From contig NZ_NMQW01000025.1 in assembly GCF_002234615.1 (NCBI RefSeq), forward strand, positions 62,001 to 126,000: DNA of 64,000 nucleotides, written 5' to 3'. Below, piece after piece: positions 34,144 to 41,199 of the stretch (position 1 is the first letter of the stretch; each line of letters begins with the position of its first letter). The notes under the pieces were generated by a model. The model worked only from the letters and a program-made list of their open reading frames with translations, had not been told where the DNA came from and did no database searches. The DNA is from Paenibacillus rigui (lineage in GTDB: Bacteria; Bacillota; Bacilli; Paenibacillales; NBRC-103111). The position numbers and the translations under genes are program-made.

Positions 34144-34503
34144 TCAAGCCTCTCGCTGAGATTTGGAGGTGGGAGTGCTCTCCTCCTTGGGCGTCACCAG
34201 CTTCAGGCCGAGAAGGCCTCCGACTAATAACGCAATAAACAACAGCCGCAGCGCATCCTTCGGCTCCCCCAGAAACAGCATGCCTACAATGACCGTGCCG
34301 GCGGCACCGATCCCGGTAAAGACGGCATAGGCTGTTCCGACGGGCAAATTTTTCAAGGACAGTGCATACAGATAAAAGCTGAGGACGATGCAGGTCAAGG
34401 TCAGCAGACTGGGGACGAGCTTCGTAAAGCCGTCCGTCATCGCAAGACCGGTGGCCCAGCCGACGTCCATTAAACCTCCGATTACGACATAAATCCACGC
34501 CAT
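34144..34503 (-). CDS. SMR efflux subunit A with Asp13 in place of Glu
   Basis: This 119-residue SMR protein has four membrane helices and a charged 20-residue tail (PKEESTPTSKSQREA). The position of the essential helix-1 glutamate is occupied by Asp13 (IGGLMDVGWATGL), while the partner keeps Glu13. The helix-3 block PVGTAYAVFTGIGAAGTV is normal. It lies 2 bases after the TetR stop, so TetR and both SMR genes form one operon. Substrates are probably cationic drugs or guanidinium-like compounds. Confidence 0.9.
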   Translation of the reverse strand: MAWIYVVIGGLMDVGWATGLAMTDGFTKLVPSLLTLTCIVLSFYLYALSLKNLPVGTAYAVFTGIGAAGTVIVGMLFLGEPKDALRLLFIALLVGGLLGLKLVTPKEESTPTSKSQREA

Positions 34504-34505
34504 GG

Positions 34506-35054
34506 TTAGTTCTCCTCCTTCGTTGCGGGGGCCATCATGTATTTCAGCACAGCGGCTTTCATCGGTTCCGATAACGGCGCGAAGCCGAACAGCTCGGAGA
34601 AAAAGAGGCCGTCGGCTGCAAGACGAATGACCGTAGCGGCCACCGGATCGGCTTCGGTGGTTTCGATGCGCTGCTGCCAGGCCTCATACCGCTCCTTGAT
34701 CGGCTGCAGCAAATCCGGATTCATCGCTGCTGCGGCCATCACCGCCGCATTCATCTCCAAATCCTCCTTCGTCAGCTGAACTGTTTTGATCAAAAAGGCT
34801 TGTGCCCATCGATTATTGGTCAATTCGGCATTCGTAGCCGACTCCAGCTCGGTTTCTTTATCGAACCGATCAAGAAAATCCTCCATCAGCGCCTTGATCA
34901 GCGCGTCCTTGGAGGGAAAGTGATACAGCAGGCCGCCTTTGCTGACGCCCGCTTCCTTGGCAACCGCATCCAGGGTCAGCGTAGCGGCGCCCTTCTCCTG
35001 CACTAATTGGCAGGCGGCTTTTAGCAGGGCGGTACGCTTCGTTACGTTTTCCAT
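34506..35054 (-). CDS. TetR-family repressor of the SMR operon
   Basis: This 182-residue TetR regulator has an N-terminal HTH (TLTLDAVAKEAGVSKGGLLY, HFPSKDALIKALMEDFLDRF) at about 25-65 and an all-helical ligand domain. It is the first gene of the TetR-SMR-SMR operon (2-base gap to the next gene). An inverted repeat 36 bases upstream is the likely operator. Confidence 0.9.
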   Translation of the reverse strand: MENVTKRTALLKAACQLVQEKGAATLTLDAVAKEAGVSKGGLLYHFPSKDALIKALMEDFLDRFDKETELESATNAELTNNRWAQAFLIKTVQLTKEDLEMNAAVMAAAAMNPDLLQPIKERYEAWQQRIETTEADPVAATVIRLAADGLFFSELFGFAPLSEPMKAAVLKYMMAPATKEEN

Positions 35055-35089
35055 CGTTCGTTGACGCCTCCTATTCCTGTACTTACTAT

Positions 35090-35103
35090 ACCGTCTGGAC
35101 GGT
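35090..35103. promoter_or_regulatory. TetR operator candidate
   Basis: ACCGTC-tg-GACGGT, a perfect 6-2-6 inverted repeat flanked by AT-rich sequence, in front of the TetR gene. Confidence 0.7.
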
Positions 35104-35121
35104 TTAGTTTCAAGGCAAGAA

Positions 35122-35150
35122 AAGAGCCATCAGGACGCCTGACGGCTCTT
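35122..35150. terminator. Terminator between CDF gene and TetR operon
   Basis: AAGAGCCATCAGG / CCTGACGGCTCTT stem with T-rich ends. It can end the minus-strand TetR upstream read-through or plus-strand transcripts. Confidence 0.5.
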
Positions 35151-35176
35151 CTTAATTGGATCTCTAAATCTAAAGG

Positions 35177-36163
35177 TTATCCTTGCGTCACCGCAGGCCG
35201 GGACTCCGCTTTATTCCAGTCCTGCACCCCGTTATCCTCGATAATGCCGAGAATGACGTCTGAAATATCCGGGTCATTCAGCAGCTTATCCCGTACCCGG
35301 AACTTGATATCATCCGCATCGGCAAGGGAGAGGCCCTTAATCAGCTCAATATAGCCCTCCACATGGTAAAACCGGCCTTCCTGAATAATCCGCAATTTAT
35401 TAATATCCGTGACATGGGAGTCCGCCAGAATCATTCTTGCGACTTTATCCTCCACAGCTTTGGGTGCCGCTACACCGATCAAGCCGACCATATTGTCATA
35501 GCCTACCTTGAATACGACACCGATCATGAGGCAGCCGATAAGGATCGTTGCAATACCGTCCAGCAGCTGTACGCTCGTGAAGGTGGATACGAGAACGGCG
35601 ATCAGAGCCAGGGTTGAGCCGAGAGTAGCAACCAAATCCTCATAAAAAACAAGTCGGGTCGGGGGCGCAGCCCGTCCGACATGCTTGAAGGAGGCTGCAA
35701 AAATGGCGAATCCCTTCGCCTCCGCCCGGGTTTCGTGGACAATTTCCTTCATCGCTTTCACCCAGACGACCCCGTCGACGATGATCGCTACAGCCAGAAC
35801 GATAAAATTAATCCAGAAATGGCTGGAATGTGCAGGGTGATTCAGCAGATGAATGCCTTCCTTGATGGTTTCATAGGCCATGATCGAGACGACAATAACA
35901 GCGACCATGCAAAATATATTAATGACACGTCCGAAGCCGACAGGAAATTTGGGGGATGGCTTCCGTTCCGCCAATACACTTCCTACGAATACGAACCCTT
36001 GATTAATGGCGTCCGCCACGGAGTGCATAGCCGAGGCAAACATCGCCCCGCTGCCGCTCATGGCTGCTGCAATAGCTTTCAATATGGCGATGCCCGTGTT
36101 CCCTATGGCTGCCGTGAGGGAAGACATATTTCCTTTTTTCAGTGTTTCCAGCAATGAACTCAT
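35177..36163 (-). CDS. Cation diffusion facilitator (CDF) family transporter
   Basis: This 328-residue CDF protein has about six membrane helices and a cytoplasmic C-terminal domain. Metal-site-like residues are visible in helix 2 (ASAMHSVADAINQ, His/Asp spaced by four) and in helix 5 (VFYEDLVATLGS, Glu-Asp). The C-terminal third (about 220-328) has the ferredoxin-like fold sequence HVTDINKLRIIQEGRFYHVE. CDF proteins export Zn, Mn, Co or Fe in exchange for protons; the unusual HxxxD/ED set makes the metal unclear. It stands alone. Confidence 0.85.
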   Translation of the reverse strand: MSSLLETLKKGNMSSLTAAIGNTGIAILKAIAAAMSGSGAMFASAMHSVADAINQGFVFVGSVLAERKPSPKFPVGFGRVINIFCMVAVIVVSIMAYETIKEGIHLLNHPAHSSHFWINFIVLAVAIIVDGVVWVKAMKEIVHETRAEAKGFAIFAASFKHVGRAAPPTRLVFYEDLVATLGSTLALIAVLVSTFTSVQLLDGIATILIGCLMIGVVFKVGYDNMVGLIGVAAPKAVEDKVARMILADSHVTDINKLRIIQEGRFYHVEGYIELIKGLSLADADDIKFRVRDKLLNDPDISDVILGIIEDNGVQDWNKAESRPAVTQG

Positions 36164-36327
36164 AGATTTTGATTAGACCTCCGTTGAGATTGTTACTGCC
36201 ATCATCTTTTAGCATTAAAAAGTACATACGGATGGATCTTCCAAAAGTAACAGGGAAGTTGTAAATTTATAGTTAGTATCCGACGAGGCATAGGTTAGTA
36301 TGTAACTTTCGATAATGAGGTGAAGTG

Positions 36328-36897
36328 ATGGGGAAAATGTTTTCAGCTATATTGCCAGAGCATGAGGCCTTTATACGCAAGCAGCATGTTTTCTTTGTAG
36401 GCTCGGCCCCTATGAATGAGGAAGGGCACGTGAACATTTCACCGAAAGGGCACGATGTGCTTCGCATCTTGTCACCGACAGCGGTAGCTTATCTGGATTT
36501 GACGGGCAGCGGGAATGAGACGAGCGCGCATCTGGAGGATAACGGACGGATTACGTTTCTCTTCATGGCCGTTGAAGGGCCACCGATGATTCTCCGATTG
36601 TACGGAAAGGGCAGAGTCATTCTTCCTGGAACGGAAGCGTGGGAGGCGCTTGCCCCGCAATTCGAGCTGCTTCCGGGTGCGAGGCAAATCATTTATGCCG
36701 ATCTCCACGCGGTCAAAACCTCCTGCGGCTACAGCGTTCCTTTCTTCTCGTACGAAGGCGAGCGCGAGACGCTCCAAAAGTGGGCTGCCGCCAAAGGCGA
36801 GCCAGCCTTGCAGGAATACCGTTTGGAGAAAAATACGCTCAGTATGGATGGACAGCTTACTACGTACGGACAGCTGATGAAGAAGACGGAGACTTAA
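36328..36897 (+). CDS. Pyridoxamine 5'-phosphate oxidase-like flavin-binding protein
   Basis: This 189-residue split-beta-barrel protein has the family stretch EEGHVNISPKGHDVLRIL, then YLDLTGSGNETSAHLEDNGR and ITFLFMAVEGPPMILRLYGK. These match FMN/F420-type PNPOx-like proteins of unknown substrate. The start is ATG 36328 with GAGGTGA just upstream; a GTG three bases earlier is possible. It stands alone and ends in the terminator at 37014. Confidence 0.8.
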   Translation: MGKMFSAILPEHEAFIRKQHVFFVGSAPMNEEGHVNISPKGHDVLRILSPTAVAYLDLTGSGNETSAHLEDNGRITFLFMAVEGPPMILRLYGKGRVILPGTEAWEALAPQFELLPGARQIIYADLHAVKTSCGYSVPFFSYEGERETLQKWAAAKGEPALQEYRLEKNTLSMDGQLTTYGQLMKKTET

Positions 36898-37013
36898 AGC
36901 CGCCGCCATCCCAAAGCTGAATTTGTAATGAAGCTGTAATGTGTTTTTCATCTGTTGTTAATGAAACATGCCTATAATACAAGATGACCCCCTTTTTTAA
37001 TATATAAATGCTT

Positions 37014-37050
37014 GGGACTCGCGGCCCGTTGCTGCGGGTCTCCTTTTTTT
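37014..37050 (+). terminator. Rho-independent terminator
   Basis: GGGACTCGCGGC pairs with GCTGCGGGTCTCC around CCGTT (one bulged base), followed by seven T residues. It probably ends the PNPOx-like transcript, 116 bases after its stop codon. Confidence 0.75.
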
Positions 37051-37104
37051 AGTGCGATACGGGTGTGGAATCGAAGCGTTTTTTACGTTAGGAGGCGTCT
37101 AGTA

Positions 37105-37149
37105 ATGAAATTTTTGGAAGGGCGCAGGGATCAACTTGCTTTTCCCTAA
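37105..37149 (+). CDS. Possible 14-codon leader peptide upstream of csp
   Basis: MKFLEGRRDQLAFP is preceded by AGGAGG at 9-base spacing. It overlaps the csp promoter (-35 at 37136), so it would belong to an upstream transcript rather than to the csp leader. It is short and could be chance; recorded because the ribosome site is ideal. Confidence 0.2.
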   Translation: MKFLEGRRDQLAFP

Positions 37150-37164
37150 TCGGCATGGTATGAT
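37136..37164 (+). promoter_or_regulatory. Promoter of cold-shock gene
   Basis: TTGCTT (37136-37141), 17 bases, TATGAT (37159-37164). The predicted start near 37171 gives a leader of about 140 bases, typical of cold-regulated csp mRNAs. Confidence 0.7.
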
Positions 37165-37311
37165 GTACTCAACTGTAAAGCTGTAACCTTTCTTCACATA
37201 TTGTAAAGGGTTACCAAGTGTACTTTGGTACTTTTTCCAATGTGTGAATTTTTATTTTACTTTCGGTGAATAAAAGGAACATGTTAAATTTAATTTTGGA
37301 GGTAATTCCCC

Positions 37312-37512
37312 ATGCAAACAGGAACAGTTAAATGGTTTAACGCAGAGAAAGGCTTTGGCTTTATCGAGGTTGAAGGCGGCAACGATGTATTCGTTCACTT
37401 CAGCGCGATTCAAGGCGACGGCTTCAAAACTTTGGACGAAGGCCAACAAGTTCAATTCAACGTGGTACAAGGCAACCGTGGACCACAAGCTGAGAACGTT
37501 GTAAAGCTGTAA
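37312..37512 (+). CDS. Cold-shock protein (CspA/CspB family)
   Basis: This 66-residue single cold-shock domain has RNP1 (GFGFIEV) and RNP2 (VFVHFSAI) motifs for single-stranded nucleic acid binding. The start [16 protein letters not shown] is canonical and GGAGG precedes it. It acts as an RNA chaperone. The long leader and promoter suggest cold or growth-phase control. It is followed by a UUCG-loop terminator. Confidence 0.97.
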   Translation: MQTGTVKWFNAEKGFGFIEVEGGNDVFVHFSAIQGDGFKTLDEGQQVQFNVVQGNRGPQAENVVKL

Positions 37513-37525
37513 TCTAACAACAGAG

Positions 37526-37553
37526 ACTGCCTCTAACTTCGGTTAGAGGCAGT
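37526..37553 (+). terminator. Terminator after csp
   Basis: ACTGCCTCTAAC - TTCG-type loop - GTTAGAGGCAGT, then TTTTTT. Very strong intrinsic terminator. Confidence 0.92.
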
Positions 37554-37757
37554 TTTTTATTTGTCTTGGCATATTCAAGGTGTCGGCAGAAGCCCTTTTC
37601 TTGGGAAGCAGCGTATTTCGGGCTGTTAAGCAGCGCTTTAGGGCAGAAAACAGTAAGCGCTATCACAATGGAGATGGACAATCGCAATGGAGACGTTTAG
37701 TATAAGAAATAGGGAAAAAGAGGTAAGTTCATTTTATTGGTAAGAGGAGCGGAATTC

Positions 37758-38183
37758 ATGACCCAAGCCTGTATTTATTGTGCCCAGGACGAACGGATCG
37801 ACAAGCTGATGATCGAAATCTGCAAGCTTCGGGTATCTACGGTGTATTTGTTTCGGGAGCAAACGTACCCTGGACGTTGTATCGTAGCTTTGAATGAGCA
37901 TGCGCGTGAGTTTTTCCATTTGCCGCAGGATACGCAGGATGCCTTCATGCGGGATGTGGCTCAGACGGCAAGCGCTATAGAGCGCGCCTTTGGGCCGGAC
38001 AAAATTAATTATGGGGCCTTCGGGGATACGATGCCGCATTTGCATTTCCATGTGGTACCGAAATATGAAGGCGGGCATGCGTGGGGCAAGATGTTCGAGA
38101 TGAATCCTGCGGATAACCTGCAGCTAAGTGATGAGGTCTACAAGGAACGTATTGCGGCCATTCTGGAACAGCTGCAAGCCTGA
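37758..38183 (+). CDS. HIT-family nucleotide hydrolase/transferase
   Basis: This 141-residue protein has the histidine triad HLHFHVVP at about residues 95-102 and an N-terminal Zn-type pair in ACIYCAQDE (C-x2-C). HIT proteins cleave nucleoside phosphoramidates, Ap4A-like dinucleotides or adenylylated compounds. ATG 37758 has AGAGGAG about 7 bases upstream. It stands alone and is followed by a terminator. Confidence 0.9.
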   Translation: MTQACIYCAQDERIDKLMIEICKLRVSTVYLFREQTYPGRCIVALNEHAREFFHLPQDTQDAFMRDVAQTASAIERAFGPDKINYGAFGDTMPHLHFHVVPKYEGGHAWGKMFEMNPADNLQLSDEVYKERIAAILEQLQA

Positions 38184-38232
38184 TTTTATTTTAAAGCGTT
38201 GCTGAAGTTCCCCTACGCGGGGCGATATAGGG

Positions 38233-38268
38233 AAAGAGCAGCCTGTTTGAACAGGACTGCTCTTTTTT
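38233..38268 (+). terminator. Terminator after HIT gene
   Basis: AAAGAGCAGcCTGT - TTGA - ACAGgaCTGCTCTTTTTT hairpin with T-run. Confidence 0.8.
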
Positions 38269-38274
38269 GCGGGT

Positions 38275-38301
38275 AAAAAAGGCGCTATCGCGGCCTTTTT
38301 C
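38275..38301 (-). terminator. Terminator after the small HNH-repeat-like gene
   Basis: On the minus strand: AAAAAGGC - CGCGATAGC - GCCTTTTTT. It lies 48 bases after the 38349 stop and abuts the opposite-strand HIT terminator. Confidence 0.7.
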
Positions 38302-38348
38302 CATGGGGGATCACAGATCCCCGTTTGACGCGCTGTGGGTACGTTCGG

Positions 38349-38522
38349 TTAAAGGATGTCAGCGCTTTGAATGGCATGCTCCCAGCTGGGGAAGTAGTAA
38401 AGTGCATTTTGCATCAGCTCCGGATGGGACTGCTTAATTTTTTTCTTGCTTAACGGGTCTCCGATCTGTTTGAGCTGCTGAATTTGAGCCATCACATCTA
38501 CCACACTCATGTTAGCTTCCAT
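38349..38522 (-). CDS. Small protein with one homing-endonuclease-associated-type repeat
   Basis: This is a 57-residue protein. Its C-terminal half (KKIKQSHPELMQNALYYFPS then WEHAIQSA) resembles the 'HNH repeat' found in homing endonucleases and in small bacterial DNA-binding proteins (pattern: Ile-Lys..His-Pro-x-Leu...Ala..Phe.Ser-Trp..Ala). The N-terminal half is a Val/Met/Gln helix. ATG 38522 has AAGGGG 6 bases upstream. It has its own terminator and no nuclease gene nearby, so it may be a stand-alone small DNA-binding or regulatory protein. Function unknown. Confidence 0.65.
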   Translation of the reverse strand: MEANMSVVDVMAQIQQLKQIGDPLSKKKIKQSHPELMQNALYYFPSWEHAIQSADIL

Positions 38523-38722
38523 TGGGTACACCCCTTTTCATCGAGTTACTGTAACTATTGCCATCCGGCCGTTGTTTTATACCCTAGTAATTGGATGAAT
38601 GTAGGGGATTGGTAGGAGGGATCGTCACCTTACTTCACAATGCGAGAATTGTTTTTCAATGTTCATGCTCGAAACTATAATAGAGCTAGATACTTTTTAT
38701 GGAAAAAAAGATCCGCTCTGGG

Positions 38723-38753
38723 TTGACTTCGAGCGCGCTCTAAATAGTAAACT
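38723..38753 (+). promoter_or_regulatory. MerR-type promoter with 19-bp spacer and central palindrome
   Basis: TTGACT (38723-38728), 19 bases, TAAACT (38748-38753). The spacer carries the perfect palindrome GAGCGCGCTC (38731-38740). The over-long spacer is the hallmark of MerR-activated promoters; it drives the MerR-aldo/keto reductase operon. Confidence 0.75.
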
Positions 38754-38780
38754 GAACGAAATCAGCGAGGAGGCCTCTTC

Positions 38781-39164
38781 ATGATTGACATGGAATTAAC
38801 GATTCAGCAGGTGGCTGCCAAAACGGAGCTAAGTGTACACACCCTGAGATATTATGAAAGAATCGGTCTAATGGAACCGATAAGCCGGGCGACAAACGGT
38901 CATCGCTCTTACCATCTAAAAGACCTGGAATGGATTGTGCTGCTGAAACGGCTGCGTACTACGGGAATGCCGATTGCGCAAATGCAGCGGTTCGCAAGCA
39001 TGATGCGCTTGGGGGACGCAGGGATTTCCCAACGAAGGGCTCTGCTGGAGGAGCACGAGGCGGACCTGCTTGGGCAGGTGAAGGAGCTCCAGGAAACACT
39101 CGCTCTGCTGAAAGACAAGATAGCCTACTACAAGGCGTGGGAAGCGGGGCAGGTACAAAGGTAG
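38781..39164 (+). CDS. MerR-family regulator (AdhR-like)
   Basis: This 127-residue MerR regulator has an N-terminal HTH and wings (LTIQQVAAKTELSVHTLRYY, ERIGLMEPISR, GHRSYHLKDLEWIVLLKRLR) followed by a dimerisation coiled coil from about 80 (EEHEADLLGQVKELQETLAL). There is no Cys ligand set of metal-sensing MerR. It resembles AdhR-type regulators of aldehyde stress, and the next gene is an aldo/keto reductase. GGAGG is 7 bases before the ATG. Confidence 0.9.
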   Translation: MIDMELTIQQVAAKTELSVHTLRYYERIGLMEPISRATNGHRSYHLKDLEWIVLLKRLRTTGMPIAQMQRFASMMRLGDAGISQRRALLEEHEADLLGQVKELQETLALLKDKIAYYKAWEAGQVQR

Positions 39165-39215
39165 GAGGATGCTCCCGATTGAAGCTCGGAATTTATTTTC
39201 GAGGAGGCACATTTC

Positions 39216-40172
39216 ATGCGTCAAATACAGCTAGGCAGCACGGGAATTCAGGTAAGCGTCATGGCTTTGGGATGCTTGAACTTCGGCTCCCGGGACGATC
39301 GAGAGACGTCCTACGGTTTGCTCGATGCGTATGAGGAGGCGGGCGGGACGTTTCTGGACACATCCAACAACTATGCCTTCTGGAACGAGGGGTGCGTCGG
39401 CGGGGAGAGCGAATTGCTGCTTGGACAGTGGATGAAGGAACGCGGGAACCGGAACCGGATGGTTGTGGCGACCAAGGTGGGGGCCAAGCCGACCTTCCCG
39501 GGCGGGGGCTTCGAGAACATGGAAGGGCTGAGCCGCAAAGCCATCGAACAAGCGCTGGATGAGAGTCTGCTGCGGCTCGGAACGGATTACGTCGATTTGT
39601 ATTATGCTCACATTGATGACACGAGGACACCTCTGGAAGAGACGCTGGAGACGCTCGACGGGCTGGTTCGTGCGGGGAAGGTCAGAGCCATCGGCTGCAG
39701 CAATTATCGATTGCCGAGAATCATGGAGGCCCAAAGCATTTGTGAAGCCCGCAGCTGGACCGGATACGCCTGCATCCAACAGCGGTATACGTTTCTCCAT
39801 CCGCAGCCGGAAGCGGACTTCGGGGTTCAGGTGAGCGCGGATGAGGAGCTGCTGAGCTATTGCCGGAGCCGGGATGACTTTGCGCTTCTTGCCTACTCAC
39901 CGCTGCTCAACGGCGCTTATACGAGACAGGACGGTCCTCTGCCGGATCAATACGAAGGGCATGCTGCGCGGGCAAGGCTCGGTGTATTAAGGGAAGTTGC
40001 GGCTGAGACCGGAAGGACGCCGAATCAAGTCGTACTGGCTTGGCTTATGCAAAGCACACCTGCGGCGTTACCTCTGATTGCTGTCAGCAGCAAGGTGCAA
40101 TTGCAGGAAAACCTGGGCTCGCTGCACATTCGGCTGACGCCGGATCAGCTGGACCGCTTAACGAAAGCTTAG
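39216..40172 (+). CDS. Aldo/keto reductase
   Basis: This 318-residue NADPH-dependent TIM-barrel reductase has catalytic Asp and Tyr in FLDTSNNYAFW, Lys in VATKVGAK and His in LYYAHIDDTRTPLEETL. IGCSNYRLPRI and IAVSSKVQLQENL are cofactor-region motifs. AGGAGG lies 8 bases before the ATG. It is 51 bases behind the MerR gene and under the same promoter, so it probably reduces reactive aldehydes sensed by that regulator. Confidence 0.9.
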   Translation: MRQIQLGSTGIQVSVMALGCLNFGSRDDRETSYGLLDAYEEAGGTFLDTSNNYAFWNEGCVGGESELLLGQWMKERGNRNRMVVATKVGAKPTFPGGGFENMEGLSRKAIEQALDESLLRLGTDYVDLYYAHIDDTRTPLEETLETLDGLVRAGKVRAIGCSNYRLPRIMEAQSICEARSWTGYACIQQRYTFLHPQPEADFGVQVSADEELLSYCRSRDDFALLAYSPLLNGAYTRQDGPLPDQYEGHAARARLGVLREVAAETGRTPNQVVLAWLMQSTPAALPLIAVSSKVQLQENLGSLHIRLTPDQLDRLTKA

Positions 40173-40199
40173 CTATATAAATGATTTAGTTCCATAAGG

Positions 40200-40225
40200 A
40201 AGGGGCTGCCTCGACAGCCCTTTTG
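40200..40225 (+). terminator. Terminator after aldo/keto reductase
   Basis: GGGGCTG - cctcga - CAGCCCTTTT hairpin with T residues. Confidence 0.6.
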
Positions 40226-40230
40226 TGCGT

Positions 40231-40310
40231 AGAAAGTATAAGTTCTCATGCTTCGTCTACCTTGACAAACGTGTGCCATCTTGAAAGACGGCTTAGCCGT
40301 TTATCCTTGT
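40231..40310. repeat. Dispersed 80-nt structured repeat, copy A
   Basis: This copy shares about 80% of positions with 46135-46215. Both begin AGAAAGTATAAGTT, share CTTCGTCTACCTTGACAAAC and end with GCCGTTTATCCTTG. Copy A contains the hairpin GCCATCTT-GA-AAGACGGC and the palindrome ACGGCTTAGCCGT. It lies between the convergent 3' ends of the aldo/keto reductase and trpA genes. Confidence 0.8.
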
Positions 40311-40380
40311 ATAAGGAGGATTCAGCCAAATGGGACTGGAACCGCAGACCTGCTGTACAAAGTAAGCTGCCTGAATCGCT

Positions 40381-41199
40381 TTACGAAGCCGTCATCGAAT
40401 GCAGCAGGCTCCGGACTCCGCTGAGCCCTTCGGCTTCGAGCACCTTCAGCAGCTGCGTGCCGATGATGGCAATATCCGTTTTGCCGGTGAGGTACTGCAC
40501 ATCGGACCGGTCCTGGATGCCGAAGCCGACGGCGGTAGGGGTATGAGCGGCTTGGCGGCAGCTTTCAAGAAACAAGGCTTGCTCATGCTCGAAGGTCGTT
40601 CGTGAGCCGGTGACGCCTTTACGCGCTACACAGTACAGGAAGCCGCCGGTTTGAGACGATAAGTAGGCAAGCCGCTCAGGCGGGGTATAAGGTGTGACAA
40701 TGAGGATCGGATCTACCCCGGAGGTCCGGCAAGCTTCCATGTACACCTGGCTTTCTTCCGGAAACGCATCCGGTACGATAAGGCCGCGGATACCGATACG
40801 GCTGCATTCCGCTATGAAACGCTCCACCCCATATTGGTACAAAATATTGTAATACGTCATGAAAATAAAAGGGATATTGAACTCGGCAGTTACCTTGCGG
40901 GCGAAATCCAGGCACTGCTCCACCGTAGTGCCGCGCTCCAGAGAAGCCTGATTTGCCCGCAGGAACACGGGGCCATCGGCAGTCGGCTCGGAGAAAGGCA
41001 GCTGCAGCTCAATCAGATCGACTCCGCATTCATGAAACAGCCGGATCATTTCATAATTTGTCTCGAAATCGGGGTAGCCCAATATTTGATGCGTCATGAT
41101 CAAAATCTGCTTGGACTTTCGCTTCTCCCGGATTTCTTGTGCCATCTTACTTTGCATATTGCGTATGCTTTCGGTGGATAAATTCAGTCCATTCTTCAT
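40381..41199 (-). CDS. trpA: Tryptophan synthase alpha chain, divergent
   Basis: This encodes up to 272 residues. The alpha-chain core is present: catalytic Glu and Asp in LIELQLPFSEPTADGP, ANQASLERGTTVEQCLDFAR, loop 6 GVTGSRTTF, phosphate-site AVGFGI and IIGTQLL. It departs from consensus at SEP (usually SDP) and near the N-terminus (MTHQILGYPD). GGAGGGG 7 bases before ATG 41199 supports the long form, which overlaps trpB by 53 bases; ATG 41145, one base after the trpB stop, is the alternative. It makes indole from indole-3-glycerol phosphate. No other trp genes are here. Confidence 0.85.
   Translation of the reverse strand: MKNGLNLSTESIRNMQSKMAQEIREKRKSKQILIMTHQILGYPDFETNYEMIRLFHECGVDLIELQLPFSEPTADGPVFLRANQASLERGTTVEQCLDFARKVTAEFNIPFIFMTYYNILYQYGVERFIAECSRIGIRGLIVPDAFPEESQVYMEACRTSGVDPILIVTPYTPPERLAYLSSQTGGFLYCVARKGVTGSRTTFEHEQALFLESCRQAAHTPTAVGFGIQDRSDVQYLTGKTDIAIIGTQLLKVLEAEGLSGVRSLLHSMTAS

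Larger units (their letters stand above)
36898..37311. other. 414-bp intergenic region: terminator, tiny ORF, cold-shock promoter and leader
   Basis: This region holds the terminator at 37014-37050, a 14-codon open frame at 37105-37149 and the csp promoter at 37136-37164. The csp transcript has a leader of about 140 bases, which includes a TGTAACCTTT / AAAGGGTTACC hairpin (about 37180-37215). An isolated TATAAT at 36973 has no well-spaced -35. Confidence 0.6.

Noticed and set aside
33823-35103. Guanidine (ykkC-type) riboswitch controlling the SMR genes
   Set aside because: The operon starts with a TetR gene that has its own inverted-repeat operator, and no ykkC-like ACGR motif or leader is visible upstream.
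36970-37050. Small RNA starting after TATAAT 36973 and ending at the 37014 terminator
   Set aside because: No -35 at proper distance; the terminator is adequately explained by the upstream PNPOx-like gene.
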